From Pandoraea anapnoica (GTDB lineage: Bacteria; Pseudomonadota; Gammaproteobacteria; Burkholderiales; Burkholderiaceae), in contig NZ_CABPSP010000001.1 in the NCBI RefSeq assembly GCF_902459765.1, positions 124,001 through 188,000 of the forward strand: a stretch of DNA of 64,000 bases, read 5' to 3'. Shown here piece by piece: positions 25,979-35,724 of the stretch; position 1 is the first letter of the stretch; each line of letters starts with the position of its first letter. The notes beneath the pieces are model-generated. The model had not been told where the DNA came from. It ran no database searches and saw nothing but the letters and a program-made list of their open reading frames with translations. The position numbers and the translations under genes are program-made.

Positions 25979-27183
25979 AGCTTCACCTTGGCAGAACGAT
26001 TGTCGCTGTCGTGTCGGTCGCCACGTTCCTCATGCTCGTGCACGAGCAACGCGCGTTTGCGCTCCACGCCCCAGCGGTAGCCCGATAGCGCGCCGTCGTT
26101 GCGCACGATCCGGTGACACGGAATCGCCACTGCGAGCGTGTTGGACGCACACGCCTGCGCCACGGCACGGACTGCACGCGGTGAGCCGATGCGCTCGGCG
26201 ATCTGTGCGTAGCTCGCGGTCTCGCCAGCGGGCACATCGCGCAACGCTTGCCACACGCGCTGCTGGAACGCGGTGCCCCGAACATCGAGCGGCAACGACA
26301 AGCCGATGTGCGGCGATTCGACGAAGCCGACCACCTGCGCGACCCAGCGCTCGAACTCGGCATCTGCGCCGACGAGTTCCGCCTTCGGGAAACGATCCTG
26401 CAATTCACGCACGAGCGCGTCGGGATCGTCCCCCAGCGAGATCGCGCAAAGACCGCGCGAAGTTGCTGCCACCAGCAGTGCACCGAGCGAGCATTGGGCC
26501 ACGGCAAAGCGGATCGACTCGGCCTTGCCGCCCGCGCGGAAGGCCGCAGGTTTCATGCCGAGCAAGGCGTCGGCACTTGCGTAGAAGCGGCCGTTGGAGT
26601 TGAAGCCAGCGTCGTAGAAGGCCGACGTAACGCTGTCCGCCTCGGGTAACGCGTCGCGCACCCGTTCCGCGCGGCGGGCGTTCGCGTAGCCACGTGGCGT
26701 GACCCCCGTCACCGAGCGAAAGAGCCGGTGAAAGTAGTGCTGGCTGAGTCCGGCCTCAGTGGCGAGCGTTTCGAGCGACGGGGGCACCTCGGCTGCTTCG
26801 ATGCGGCGGCAGGCGGCCGTTACCAGCGCGGCATGACGCGCGTCGAGCGCGCCCTGGTCGGGCTTGCAGCGTTTGCAGGGACGAAAGCCTGCACGCTCAG
26901 CCGCCGCCATATCGGTGTGAAAAGCGACGTTCTCGCGGCGAGCCAGTCGCGCACCGCACGACGGACGGCAAAACACGCCGGTCGTACGCACGGAGTAGAA
27001 GAACTCGCCGTCCGCCTGTTTGTCGCGCGCCACGACGGCGGCCCACTTCGCCTCGTCGGTCGCATAGCGGGACGTCTCCGGACTCGTGCGCATATCCGAC
27101 GGCCCGCCGTGCGAGGCGTCGTTGTCGTGCGGGTCGCGGTGCTTGGGGGACGGGCGTTTGGCGGTCATAGGGTAGAAGTGCAT
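25975..27183 (-). CDS. ada: Ada: bifunctional O6-methylguanine/methylphosphotriester methyltransferase and regulator
   Basis: 402 residues from ATG 27183, with GGGAGATCC upstream (an overlapping GTG at 27186 is the alternative). N-domain: FFYSVRTTGVFCRPSCGARLARRENVAFHTDM...AGFRPCKRCKPDQ, whose four Cys bind zinc and one accepts methyl from phosphotriesters. Then an AraC-type helix-turn-helix (AAEVPPSLETLATEAGLSQHYFHRLFRSVTGVTPRGYANARRAERV). The C-terminal MGMT domain ends with VAIPCHRIVRNDGALSGYRWG, PCHR being the alkyl acceptor. Full E. coli-type architecture. First gene of the operon with the 2OG oxygenase and alkB; methylated Ada activates its own promoter, and an AGCGCA motif on the minus strand near 27243-27248 is a weak Ada-box candidate. 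Confidence 0.95.
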   Translation of the reverse strand: MHFYPMTAKRPSPKHRDPHDNDASHGGPSDMRTSPETSRYATDEAKWAAVVARDKQADGEFFYSVRTTGVFCRPSCGARLARRENVAFHTDMAAAERAGFRPCKRCKPDQGALDARHAALVTAACRRIEAAEVPPSLETLATEAGLSQHYFHRLFRSVTGVTPRGYANARRAERVRDALPEADSVTSAFYDAGFNSNGRFYASADALLGMKPAAFRAGGKAESIRFAVAQCSLGALLVAATSRGLCAISLGDDPDALVRELQDRFPKAELVGADAEFERWVAQVVGFVESPHIGLSLPLDVRGTAFQQRVWQALRDVPAGETASYAQIAERIGSPRAVRAVAQACASNTLAVAIPCHRIVRNDGALSGYRWGVERKRALLVHEHEERGDRHDSDNRSAKVKL

Positions 27184-27280
27184 CACAAGGATCTCCCGAG
27201 GGCTGATAACTGGCTTTCAGTCTAGGGAGACGGTCGCGATGCTGCGCTCCGTTTCTTGCTATCGAATTCGAAGTCCTTCG

Positions 27281-28270
27281 TCAGACGCCCGGCGGCATGG
27301 TCGTGCCCAGCTTCGCGGCGAAACTCATCACCATCACCAGCACGAGGGCTTCGATCGCGACCACGCGTGCGAACGCGCTCGTATCGAGCGTCGTGTCGCC
27401 GGTGTCGAGCGCCAGACGCGGCAGGAAGTGCCAGCGGTTCCACGCGCCCAGCAACGCCGCACACGCGACGAGGACCAGTTTTGTGATCAACCAGGCCAGA
27501 TAAGGGGCATTCTGCTCGCTGAACCAGAGCGACGCATTCTCACCGAGCGTGCGCCACGCGTTGAACGTGCCGGTGACGAGAGCGACGAGCATCGCCAGCG
27601 TGGCGACCGACGACAACCGTTCGCCATAGGCGGCCCGCGCGCCGACGGGCCAGTGACGCCAGCCCGGGATCACACATCCGGCGACCAGCACCACGCCCGT
27701 CCACGATGCTGCTGCCGCCACGTGCAGCGTATGCACGCCGATGGCGAGCCAGGGCATTGACGCGTCTGCTGCGTGCCCCGTGCTCGCGCGCGCCAGCGCA
27801 AGAATCGCGGCACCGGCGGCATACACCCACCGGCCATAACGTTCCTGAAGATGTTCGCGACGATGATGCCGATCGCGCGGATCGTCGGCAATCGGCATGA
27901 CGGCGCGCAGACGCCGCCGGGCTTCGTACCATGCCCACGCGCCCGCGCACAGCAGTGCTGCACCGAACCCGGCGACCCACTGTGCGCGCCCGAAATGCGT
28001 CTGCGTAAGCACGACCCACACGTCGCTGAACATCGCCGACGAATCTTCCCAGTCGCCGCCCGTCATCGCTTCGGTGCTTGCCAGCACATAGGCGATCCAG
28101 GCGAGCACGGCCAATCCGGCTGCGAACGCCGGTAGCACGCGCCGCGTGAGGCCACTACGCACCGCGTGCGGGCTGCGCAGCAGCAACACACCGAGAGCCA
28201 GCGCCAGCGCGAGATTCAGCAAGCCCGCCGTGGCGGGCTGCCAAGTGCCGGCGGCCAGATCTGCCGGCAT
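27281..28270 (-). CDS. copD: CopD-family copper-resistance/import membrane protein
   Basis: 329 residues with about eight membrane segments. The PF05425 CopD core is in the C-terminal half: HTLHVAAAASWTGVVLVAGCVIPGW and NAPYLAWLITKLVLVACAALLGAWNRWHFLPRL, with the two conserved His and WNRW features. CopD works with CopC to move copper across the inner membrane. The ATG at 28270 shares one base with the copC stop (TGATG), so translation is coupled. The N-terminal region (residues 1-120) carries four extra segments of the longer CopD type. The histidine-rich loop DPRDRHHRREH is near residue 130. Confidence 0.9.
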   Translation of the reverse strand: MPADLAAGTWQPATAGLLNLALALALGVLLLRSPHAVRSGLTRRVLPAFAAGLAVLAWIAYVLASTEAMTGGDWEDSSAMFSDVWVVLTQTHFGRAQWVAGFGAALLCAGAWAWYEARRRLRAVMPIADDPRDRHHRREHLQERYGRWVYAAGAAILALARASTGHAADASMPWLAIGVHTLHVAAAASWTGVVLVAGCVIPGWRHWPVGARAAYGERLSSVATLAMLVALVTGTFNAWRTLGENASLWFSEQNAPYLAWLITKLVLVACAALLGAWNRWHFLPRLALDTGDTTLDTSAFARVVAIEALVLVMVMSFAAKLGTTMPPGV

Positions 28271-28689
28271 CACTTCACGGTGAACTTGAAGCTGCCTTGG
28301 GTGCGGTGGCCGTCGCTCGCCACGGCCACCCAGTTCGCCTGATATTCCCCGGCGGCGAGTGTCGGGACGGCAAGCGTGAGGGTCTTGCGGGCGGCATCGA
28401 GTTCGGGCTTCGCCTGCGTGACAGCGTTGCCCTTGGCGTCGACGACGGTGAGCTTCGAGAGCGCGCCTTCGAGGGCCGAGTCGAACGTCACGCGCACCGA
28501 CTTCGGCGCCTGGACGGTGGCCTGTGCGGCAGGTTCGCTCGACGCGATGTGCGCGTGCGCCCAGACCCCTTGCGACAGGCTGGCCAGCCCGATGACGGCC
28601 GCAACGGTGAGACCCTGCGTCGTGCGACGCAGCGCGCCGGTTGCGCGACGGGCCTGAACAGCGGAGGAAGCGATTTTGGAAGTGCGCAT
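28270..28689 (-). CDS. copC: CopC-family periplasmic copper-binding protein
   Basis: 139 residues. A long Sec signal (residues 1 to about 43, ending SQGVWA) precedes the mature sequence [44 protein letters not shown]. The N-terminal His of AHAHI and the downstream [12 protein letters not shown] form the Cu(II) site known for CopC; there is no Met-rich Cu(I) loop, so this is the Cu(II)-only type. The chosen ATG 28689 has no clear ribosome binding site; the open frame extends to 29169, but that part overlaps the divergent zinc-type operator region. Coupled to copD. Confidence 0.9.
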   Translation of the reverse strand: MRTSKIASSAVQARRATGALRRTTQGLTVAAVIGLASLSQGVWAHAHIASSEPAAQATVQAPKSVRVTFDSALEGALSKLTVVDAKGNAVTQAKPELDAARKTLTLAVPTLAAGEYQANWVAVASDGHRTQGSFKFTVK

Positions 28690-28974
28690 ATCGAATTTGG
28701 CTAAAGAGACGGAAACAATGCGGTCACCCGGCTGCAGTGGCGCGCGAGAATTACCGAACTGCGCGAGCCGACCGTCAGGGGCAATGGCGCGTGAAGCGCG
28801 CCGCTCGCGCAGTATCGCAGACCTTGCAGACAGGCGCAGCGGCCCGTCGGTTCCAGCGCCGGACGCCTTGCACGGCATCGTGTCGCGCCTTTCCCGAGTC
28901 GATGCCGAGTCAGTGTCGAGTCCATCTCGTGTGGGGTGTGCGGGCGAATGTCCGGAAAGAAACTGTGAGTTACG

Positions 28975-28989
28975 TGCAACTGAGTTGCA
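28975..28989. promoter_or_regulatory. Palindrome TGCAACT-G-AGTTGCA
   Basis: Perfect 7-bp arms around a single G. With the second copy at 29024-29038 it is placed upstream of a COG0523-family GTPase and QueD-like gene, which elsewhere are Zur targets. It is a candidate zinc-uptake regulator operator; the assignment is inference. Confidence 0.5.
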
Positions 28990-29023
28990 AAACTGGAAGA
29001 CTCGCCGTATCATCGCGCCATAT

Positions 29024-29038
29024 TGCAACTTGGTTGCA
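29024..29038. promoter_or_regulatory. Second copy, TGCAACT-T-GGTTGCA
   Basis: Same 15-bp register as the 28975 site, differing at the centre and one arm base; arms TGCAAC/GTTGCA are perfect. Centres are 49 bp apart. Conserved half-site TGCAACT supports one regulator binding both. Confidence 0.5.
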
Positions 29039-29288
29039 TTTAATCGGCTGCCGAGTTGGCCACGCGATGTCCGGTGAATGGCTGGCATCGCCAAGAATGC
29101 GCGCTGACGCGCCTGCGAACAGCGTGACGCTGCGCCGGTCCCCCCGACGGCGTGCGCCAGCGGCGTCACGCTTCGCCGTACCGGTCAACCCAGGCACCGG
29201 TGCGGCGGCACCCGCCTCCAGTGGGGCGACGTCGGCGCGCATCCTTCGGGCGAACACCTGCCCCACAAGACCACAGGACTTTGTTGTC

Positions 29289-30554
<1,266 letters not shown>

Positions 30555-30558
30555 GCGC

Positions 30559-31053
30559 ATGAGTCGTACCCATGCAGAGAAGCCCGTAGCGGCACGCGAG
30601 CGCGCGCTGAAGCGAACGCCTGAATCGTCAGAACGGAGTGCGCGCACGCATACCACCCCCGAGACGCGAGCCCAGTTCACGTTGTCGCGCAGCTTTGTGT
30701 TCGAGGCGGCGCACACACTGAACCGCCGCGACATTGATCCGCCGAGCATGGATGCAAGTCGTCGCATCCACGGGCACAGCTATCGCGCGACGGTGGAAGT
30801 GACCGGCGCGCCGATGGGCGAGTCGGGCATGGTGCTCGATCTGGCGCAACTCGACGCTGCCCTCACGCGCGTGAGCGAGCGCCTCGACCACCGTCTGCTG
30901 GACGATGTCGCCGGGCTCGGGCCCGCGACGTTGGAAAATCTCTGCGCATTTATCTGGCGCGCACTCGCGCCGCATCTCGTGGGGCTGTCGCGCGTCACCG
31001 TCAGTCGCGATGCGCGCGGCGACGCCTGCTCGCTCTCCATGCGCGAGGCGTGA
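30559..31053 (+). CDS. QueD/PTPS-like protein lacking the catalytic Cys
   Basis: 164 residues. The first 38 are polar and poorly structured; the PTPS fold follows: SFVFEAAHTL (His52), RIHGHSYRATVEVTG (His71, His73) and LDHRLLDD (Asp110, His111) with TLENLC (Glu126). His52, His71 and His73 are the zinc ligands and remain. The catalytic Cys that sits four residues before the first His of HGH in QueD (KCxRLHGH) is Ser67 here. QueD makes 6-carboxytetrahydropterin for queuosine; with the Cys missing, this paralog may have altered or reduced activity. It starts 4 bp after the COG0523 GTPase gene. This matches the Zur-regulated 'QueD2'-type partner of COG0523, inferred from the family literature. 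Confidence 0.85.
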   Translation: MSRTHAEKPVAARERALKRTPESSERSARTHTTPETRAQFTLSRSFVFEAAHTLNRRDIDPPSMDASRRIHGHSYRATVEVTGAPMGESGMVLDLAQLDAALTRVSERLDHRLLDDVAGLGPATLENLCAFIWRALAPHLVGLSRVTVSRDARGDACSLSMREA

Positions 31054-31229
31054 AGCACGCGTGCTTGTCGACGCGCGTCCGCATTCGTCGACATTAGAAA
31101 AAGATGCGACCGGCACCGTGAGGTACCGGCCGCGTGGGCACCGAGGGAAGGCGGTGCCCAGGGTGTGGCGCACGGCGGGAAGCTGCCCGTACGCTACGAC
31201 CACTGTTGCCGACCAGGCCGGACTGCACC

Positions 31230-31949
31230 TTAAAAGTCAGGCGTTTCCACCGGACGCAGGTCGAACACAAGCACTTCGGCGTTGTTGCCGCCGGATAGCG
31301 TGAGTGCCGTCTCATCGCGCACTCGCACACCATCCCCTTCACCCAGCGCCACACCGTTTACGCTCACGCTGCCGCGTGCAACGTGCACGTAGGCGTAGCG
31401 GTTCGGCGCGAGCGTCAGCGTGGCCGATTCGTCACCGTCGAACAGCCCGGCATACACGCGCGCATCCTGATGGATGTGCAGCGAGTTGTCGCTGCCGTCC
31501 GGCGAGATGATCTTGCGCAACTGGCCGCGCTTTTCTTCCGCCGTGAAGCGTTGTTGCTGATACTCCGGCGCGATGCCCGTCTGGTTCGGCACGATCCAGA
31601 TTTGCAGGAAGTGCACCGAATCGGTCTTCGAGTGGTTGAACTCGCTGTGCGCCACGCCGCGTCCTGCGCTCATCAATTGCACGTCACCCGGCTCGATCAC
31701 GGAACCCGTGCCCATGGTGTCCTTGTGTTCGAGCGCGCCTTCGAGCACGTACGAAAAGATCTCCATGTCGCGGTGTGGGTGCTTGCCGAAGCCCTGTGCC
31801 GGCGCCACGCGGTCGTCGTTGATCACCAGCAGGTCGGAGAAGCCGACTTGCTTCGGATCGTAGTAGTTCGCGAACGAGAACGTGTGGTGCGAGTTCAGCC
31901 AGCCATGGTTGGCAACGCCTCGGTCTGCAGCTTTTCTGATGTCCAGCAT
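31230..31949 (-). CDS. Pirin-family bicupin
   Basis: 239 residues, two cupin domains. Metal-binding residues are in HPHRDMEIFSYVLEGALEHKDTMG (H-x-H and the following His) with GRGVAHSE closing the site. The sequence opens MLDIRKAADRGVANHGWLNSHHTFSFANYYDPKQ, typical of YhhW/quercetinase-like pirins. AGGAGC lies just upstream of the ATG 31949. Pirins can be quercetin 2,3-dioxygenases or redox-sensing modulators; the bacterial biological role is usually unknown. A candidate promoter lies upstream (TTGTGG at 32031-32036 and TAAAAT at 32009-32014, minus strand). Confidence 0.92.
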   Translation of the reverse strand: MLDIRKAADRGVANHGWLNSHHTFSFANYYDPKQVGFSDLLVINDDRVAPAQGFGKHPHRDMEIFSYVLEGALEHKDTMGTGSVIEPGDVQLMSAGRGVAHSEFNHSKTDSVHFLQIWIVPNQTGIAPEYQQQRFTAEEKRGQLRKIISPDGSDNSLHIHQDARVYAGLFDGDESATLTLAPNRYAYVHVARGSVSVNGVALGEGDGVRVRDETALTLSGGNNAEVLVFDLRPVETPDF

Positions 31950-32328
31950 GATGGGCTCCTGTCACTTCTTCGTTAGGTTAGGAGGCTGTGTTGGCCTCGA
32001 TGAATGACATTTTAGAGTCCCCGTTGAGAACCACAATCCGTCTGATTTGAGAATTATTGTCTCTTTTTGGTTGTCAATTGAGGGCGGCCGATCCGACGTA
32101 TTTTCCGCCCGGACATCAGACGATTCCGAACGCAGGGGGTACAAAACACCGAAAGTGGGCGTGAGCGCAGTGCGGGCCGCCCGTGCTGTGGCGCGATGTG
32201 CGAGACTACGAGCCTTCTTTCGAAAGGCCAGACGACCGGCCAACCGGCGGCGGCCCGCGCTCACGAAGCATGGGCGGCCGTGCAAATGTTCGATTCCGTC
32301 ACGATCCACCTCTTACTGGAGCATCGCC
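31950..32328. other. Divergent interval between pirin and PhzF-like genes
   Basis: No gene. On the minus strand TTGTGG (complement of 32031-32036), a 16-bp spacer and TAAAAT (complement of 32009-32014) form a good pirin promoter; a second minus-strand TTGACA lies at about 32073-32078. The stretch towards 32329 is GC-rich and holds no clear -10 for the PhzF-like gene. The open frame running in from 32047 is an upstream extension of the PhzF-like reading frame. Confidence 0.45.
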
Positions 32329-33198
32329 ATGAGTCGCAGTTACGCATTCCGTATCGTCAATGTCTTCGCCGAATCCACGTTCGGCGGCAATCCGCTGTGC
32401 GTGTTCGAAGACGCCCGCGGCATGAGCGACGACGAGATGCGATTGCTGGCGCGTCAGTTCAACCTGTCCGAGACGACGTTCATTCTTCCCTCGGAGACGG
32501 CTGACGCTCATGTGCGCATCTTCACCCCCGGCTACGAAATGCGTTTCGCGGGCCATCCGACGCTAGGTACCGCGCACGTGCTGCGTTCCCTGCGCGGCCT
32601 GGGCGATAACGTCACGCTGCAGTTCGCCGCCGGTCTGGTGCCCGTGCAGGCGCAAGGTGACCACTGGACGCTGACCGCGCCGTCGTCGGGCGAGCCGAAG
32701 ATCCAAAAAGCCGCCGAAGCGGATTCGGATATCGCAGCGCTCGTGCGCCTGAGCCGTGACGATCTGGCGCAATCGCCACAGTGGGTCGATACCGGGGCAG
32801 ATCAGTTGCTGATTCCGGTGCGCGATGCCGACGCGGTTGCACGCGCCCAGCCTGACAGCGCCAAACTGGAGCGCTGGCCGCTCTCGAGCCTTGAGCGCAA
32901 GACGGGCTACGTGTTCTCCATCGACGACCGCCAAGGCAACGAGTTGCAGGTTACGGCACGTTACTTCTTCACCACGCAGGGAGGCGGTGTCAGCGAGGAT
33001 CCGGGCACGGGTTCGGCATGCGCCAATCTGGGTGGCTGGCTGATCGGGCAGGGCTATCCGTTGCCTGTGCGCGCGCGCGTGTCGCAGGGCGACGCCATCG
33101 AGCGTGCGTGCCGTCTGACGCTCGAAGTCACGGCGGATCGCGAGATTCGTGTGGGCGGCAACGTCATCGAAATCGCGCGTGGCGAGGTCACGCTGTAA
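32329..33198 (+). CDS. PhzF-family isomerase
   Basis: 289 residues of the PhzF/diaminopimelate-epimerase-like fold with two similar barrel halves. Key features: FRIVNVFAESTFGGNPLCVFEDARGMSDDEM (G-G-N-P-x-x-V), LSETTFILP, RIFTPGYEMRFAGHPTLGTAH with the catalytic Glu-type position and G-H-P-T, and the second-half signature EDPGTGSACANLGGWL. PhzF itself makes phenazine precursors, but no other phenazine gene is near, so this is one of the many orphan PhzF-like isomerases. ATG 32329 has TGGAGC upstream; the longer frame to 32047 is not supported. Followed at 15 bp by a YigZ gene. Confidence 0.9.
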   Translation: MSRSYAFRIVNVFAESTFGGNPLCVFEDARGMSDDEMRLLARQFNLSETTFILPSETADAHVRIFTPGYEMRFAGHPTLGTAHVLRSLRGLGDNVTLQFAAGLVPVQAQGDHWTLTAPSSGEPKIQKAAEADSDIAALVRLSRDDLAQSPQWVDTGADQLLIPVRDADAVARAQPDSAKLERWPLSSLERKTGYVFSIDDRQGNELQVTARYFFTTQGGGVSEDPGTGSACANLGGWLIGQGYPLPVRARVSQGDAIERACRLTLEVTADREIRVGGNVIEIARGEVTL

Positions 33199-33213
33199 GG
33201 GGAAGATCGTCGT

Positions 33214-33798
33214 ATGTACGCTTTGGCAGCACCGGTGGAGACCGAGCTGGAGATCAGAAAGAGCCGGTTTATCGGCATCGTTATGCCTGTGGCGTCGCGC
33301 GAAGCGGCCATGCGCGAACTGGACGCACTGCGGGTGCGTTATCCGAACGCCACGCATTACTGCTGGGTGCTGTTGTGCGAGGGGGCGTCGGGTTTCGACG
33401 ACGACGGCGAGCCGGGAGGCACCGCCGCCAAGCCGATGTACAACGTCCTCATGCACAAGGGACTGGCGAATGTGTTCGCGGTCGTGGTGCGCTACTACGG
33501 CGGGATCAAGCTGGGCGCGGGCGGGCTGACGCGTGCGTACGGACAAGCGGTGAGCGAAGCGCTAAAGCTCGCAACGCTCACCGCCGTCGAACCGACGGTC
33601 GAACCCCGTTACCGTTGTTCGTTCGCCCACGAGGCGACGCTGCGCCGGTTGGCGGAGCGTCACGCCGCCGAGGTGCTCGACGTCGCTTACGACGACGCCG
33701 TCACCCTGCGCCTGCGGCTCAAGGTGCGCGATGTCGAAGCGTTCGAAGCTGACGCCACCGAAGCGCTCAGCGGTGGCCTCGTGCGAAGCGACGACTGA
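33214..33798 (+). CDS. YigZ/IMPACT-family protein
   Basis: 194 residues. The UPF0029/IMPACT fold is clear: IRKSRFIGIVMPVASREAAMRELDALRVRYPNATHYCWVLL, then FDDDGEPGGTAAKPMYNVL, VVVRYYGGIKLGAGGLTRAYGQAVSEAL (the signature V-R-Y-Y-G-G-I-K-L-G-A-G-G-L). Eukaryotic IMPACT regulates translation via GCN1; the bacterial role is unknown, with some members active as prolidase-like or RNA-binding proteins. A GGGGAAG site precedes the ATG 33214, 15 bp after the PhzF-like stop, so they are probably co-transcribed. Confidence 0.93.
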   Translation: MYALAAPVETELEIRKSRFIGIVMPVASREAAMRELDALRVRYPNATHYCWVLLCEGASGFDDDGEPGGTAAKPMYNVLMHKGLANVFAVVVRYYGGIKLGAGGLTRAYGQAVSEALKLATLTAVEPTVEPRYRCSFAHEATLRRLAERHAAEVLDVAYDDAVTLRLRLKVRDVEAFEADATEALSGGLVRSDD

Positions 33799-33850
33799 TG
33801 AGGTGGCTCGCCATCACTGGCTTTCGCTCACCGTCGCTTCCCATCGTGCA

Positions 33851-34381
33851 TTAGCGAACGTTCACAACCCCTCGCATGCCTGCTTCGAAGTGCCCCGGCT
33901 CAAGGCAGGCGAAATCCACCGTACCGGCTTGCGTGAAGTGCCACACGAGCGTCTTGCGCTGACCGGGCTCGACCGTCACCGCGTTCGGCTCGGTGTGGGT
34001 CATGCCCGGCATCTGCTGCATCATCTTTGCGTGCTCAGTGAGCGACGCCGCCGTGCCCAGCGTCAGTTCGTGACGGATCTTGCCGTTGTTGGTGACGACG
34101 AAGCGCACCGTGTCGCCACGCTTCACGGTCAGCGTGGCCGGTGAGAAGCGCATGGTGTCGCGCATGTCGACGTCGACCGTGCGGGTGGCCTGCGCGTCGT
34201 TACCGGGCTCACCGATCGCGGCCGCTTCGCTGCTGTGCCCGTGCTGCATGTGCATGGCGTGCGGGTCGTCGGCTATCGCGCTCAGACTGAGCAAGAGCGT
34301 AGCGGCACCAAGGACCAGAGGGGCGGCGACCGAGCCGTTGAAGCGCGCGGCGACGCGCGAAGTGAAGTGCGGACGAATCAT
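33851..34381 (-). CDS. Periplasmic cupredoxin
   Basis: 176 residues with a signal peptide (residues 1 to about 37). A Met/His-rich stretch DDPHAMHMQHGHSSEA follows at 38-53, then a plastocyanin-like fold. The type 1 copper ligands are His104 (KIRHELTL), Cys159, His164 and Met169 in FACLEPGHFEAGM. The order matches electron-transfer or copper-storage cupredoxins. GGAG lies eight bases before the ATG 34381, and that ATG overlaps the multicopper oxidase stop by 4 nt. Last gene of the copper operon, probably receiving or delivering Cu in the periplasm. Confidence 0.9.
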   Translation of the reverse strand: MIRPHFTSRVAARFNGSVAAPLVLGAATLLLSLSAIADDPHAMHMQHGHSSEAAAIGEPGNDAQATRTVDVDMRDTMRFSPATLTVKRGDTVRFVVTNNGKIRHELTLGTAASLTEHAKMMQQMPGMTHTEPNAVTVEPGQRKTLVWHFTQAGTVDFACLEPGHFEAGMRGVVNVR

Positions 34382-35724
34382 GATTTGACTCCGGTTTTGC
34401 CTGCGCTTGCGGGCGGGCGATGGGTAGAGGGTAACGCTGAAGTGCTGCCTTGCCACGGACTTGCGACGGTGCCGCGTGGCGCGCGATACCAGCCAGGATC
34501 GCGATAGCTGTCGCGCGGCAGGTCTTGCCGCACTTTGAGGGTGGTGAACATGCCACCCATTTCGATGGGACCATAGGGACCGGTACCCGTCATCATCGGC
34601 AGCGTGTTTTCGGGAATTGGCATTTCCATGCCGCTCATCGATGCGCCGGTTTCGCCCATCGCCATGTAGTCGGGAATGATGCGGGCGATCTTTTTCGCGA
34701 TCTCGCGCTGATTCACGCCGAGCATGGTCGGCACGTCGTGACCCATCGGATTCATCGTGTGGTGCGACTTGTGACAGTGGAAGGCCCAGTCGCCGGGTTC
34801 GGTGGCGTCGAACTCGATAGCGCGCATCTGTCCGACGGCCACGTCGGTGGTGACTTCCGGCCATTGCGCGGTGGGCGGCACCCAGCCGCCGTCGGTGCCT
34901 GTGACCTTGAACTCGTGTCCGTGCAAATGAATCGGGTGATTCGTCATCGTGAGGTTGCCGATCCGAATACGCACCCTGTCCCCCTGACGCGCCACCAGCG
35001 GATCGATGCCCGGAAACGCACGGCTATTCCACGTCCAGAGATTGAAGTCCGTCATCTCGTTCACGCGCGGCGTGCGCGTGCCCGGGTCGATGGCGTAGGC
35101 GTTGATGAGGAACACGTAGTCGCGATCGACTGGCAGGAACGACGGGTCTTTCGGATGCGTGACCCAGAAGCCCATGAGGCCCATGGCCATCTGCATCATC
35201 TCGTCGGCGTGCGGGTGGTACATGAACGTGCCGGGGCGCTTTGCTTCGAACTCGTAGACGTAGGTCTGGCCCGGCGCGATGGCACGCTGGTTGAGACCGG
35301 CAACACCATCCATGCCGTTGGGCAGGCGCTGGCCGTGCCAGTGCACGCTCGTGGCCTCAGGCAACCGGTTCGTCACGTAGAGACGAACGCGGTCACCCTC
35401 GACAACCTCGATGGTCGGCCCCGGACTCTGACCGTTGTAACCCCAGAGATTGGCCTGCATGCCGGGTGCAATTTCGCGCACCACGGGTTCGGCGACCAGG
35501 TGGAATTCCTTGACGCCGTTGCGCATGCGCCACGGGAGCGTCCAGCCGTTGAGCGTGACGACCGGGCGATAGGGGCGTCCGTTGGGCGGGGCGAAGGGTT
35601 TGGCGGTGCTGGCGTCGCTGCGGGTGGCGGCGTCCGGCAGCGCTGCGAGGCTGGTGCGTTCGACGGCCGCCGCGCCCACGACGGCGAGGCTGGCGTCACG
35701 CAGGAATCGTCGGCGCGAAGTCAT
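34378..35724 (-). CDS. Multicopper oxidase, Tat-exported
   Basis: 448 residues. Tat signal MTSRRRFLRDASLAVVGAAA. Ligand motifs: HWHG (His128, His130), HPHADE (His170, His172), HPIHLHGHEF (His263 to His270), HCHKSHHTMNPM (His316, Cys317, His318, His322, Met327). These supply type 1, 2 and 3 copper sites and match the CueO/CopA laccase class that oxidises Cu(I) in the periplasm. The Met-rich tail (residues about 350-385) resembles the Cu(I)-binding insert. It overlaps both neighbours by 4 nt, in an operon with the TolC-like lipoprotein and the cupredoxin. It has three cupredoxin domains, fewer than a Pseudomonas-type CopA (about 600 aa). Confidence 0.93.
   Translation of the reverse strand: MTSRRRFLRDASLAVVGAAAVERTSLAALPDAATRSDASTAKPFAPPNGRPYRPVVTLNGWTLPWRMRNGVKEFHLVAEPVVREIAPGMQANLWGYNGQSPGPTIEVVEGDRVRLYVTNRLPEATSVHWHGQRLPNGMDGVAGLNQRAIAPGQTYVYEFEAKRPGTFMYHPHADEMMQMAMGLMGFWVTHPKDPSFLPVDRDYVFLINAYAIDPGTRTPRVNEMTDFNLWTWNSRAFPGIDPLVARQGDRVRIRIGNLTMTNHPIHLHGHEFKVTGTDGGWVPPTAQWPEVTTDVAVGQMRAIEFDATEPGDWAFHCHKSHHTMNPMGHDVPTMLGVNQREIAKKIARIIPDYMAMGETGASMSGMEMPIPENTLPMMTGTGPYGPIEMGGMFTTLKVRQDLPRDSYRDPGWYRAPRGTVASPWQGSTSALPSTHRPPASAGKTGVKS

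Larger units (their letters stand above)
28690..29288. other. Divergent regulatory interval between copC and the COG0523 GTPase gene
   Basis: No gene of its own: frames across it are out-of-phase extensions of copC or cobW. It contains two TGCAACT-type palindromes (28975-28989 and 29024-29038). A strong hairpin lies at 29121-29172 in the GTPase leader: 10-bp outer arms (29121-29130, 29163-29172) and an inner CGCC/GGCG stem. The leader beyond the second palindrome is about 250 nt, long for a simple promoter region. No known riboswitch signature was recognised. Confidence 0.5.

Noticed and set aside
28690-29288. Cobalamin riboswitch upstream of the CobW-family gene
   Set aside because: No GCCACTG-type box or adjacent B12-sensor pattern on either strand; the protein is a COG0523 metal chaperone rather than a cobalamin synthesis gene.
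28641-29288. 5' extension of the CobW-family frame
   Set aside because: It runs antisense through the start of copC and is rich in rare arginine stretches; the ATG at 29289 fits the family start.
32329-33198. Phenazine biosynthesis cluster from the PhzF-like gene
   Set aside because: No phzA-E or phzG homologs are near; PhzF-like isomerases are widespread orphans.
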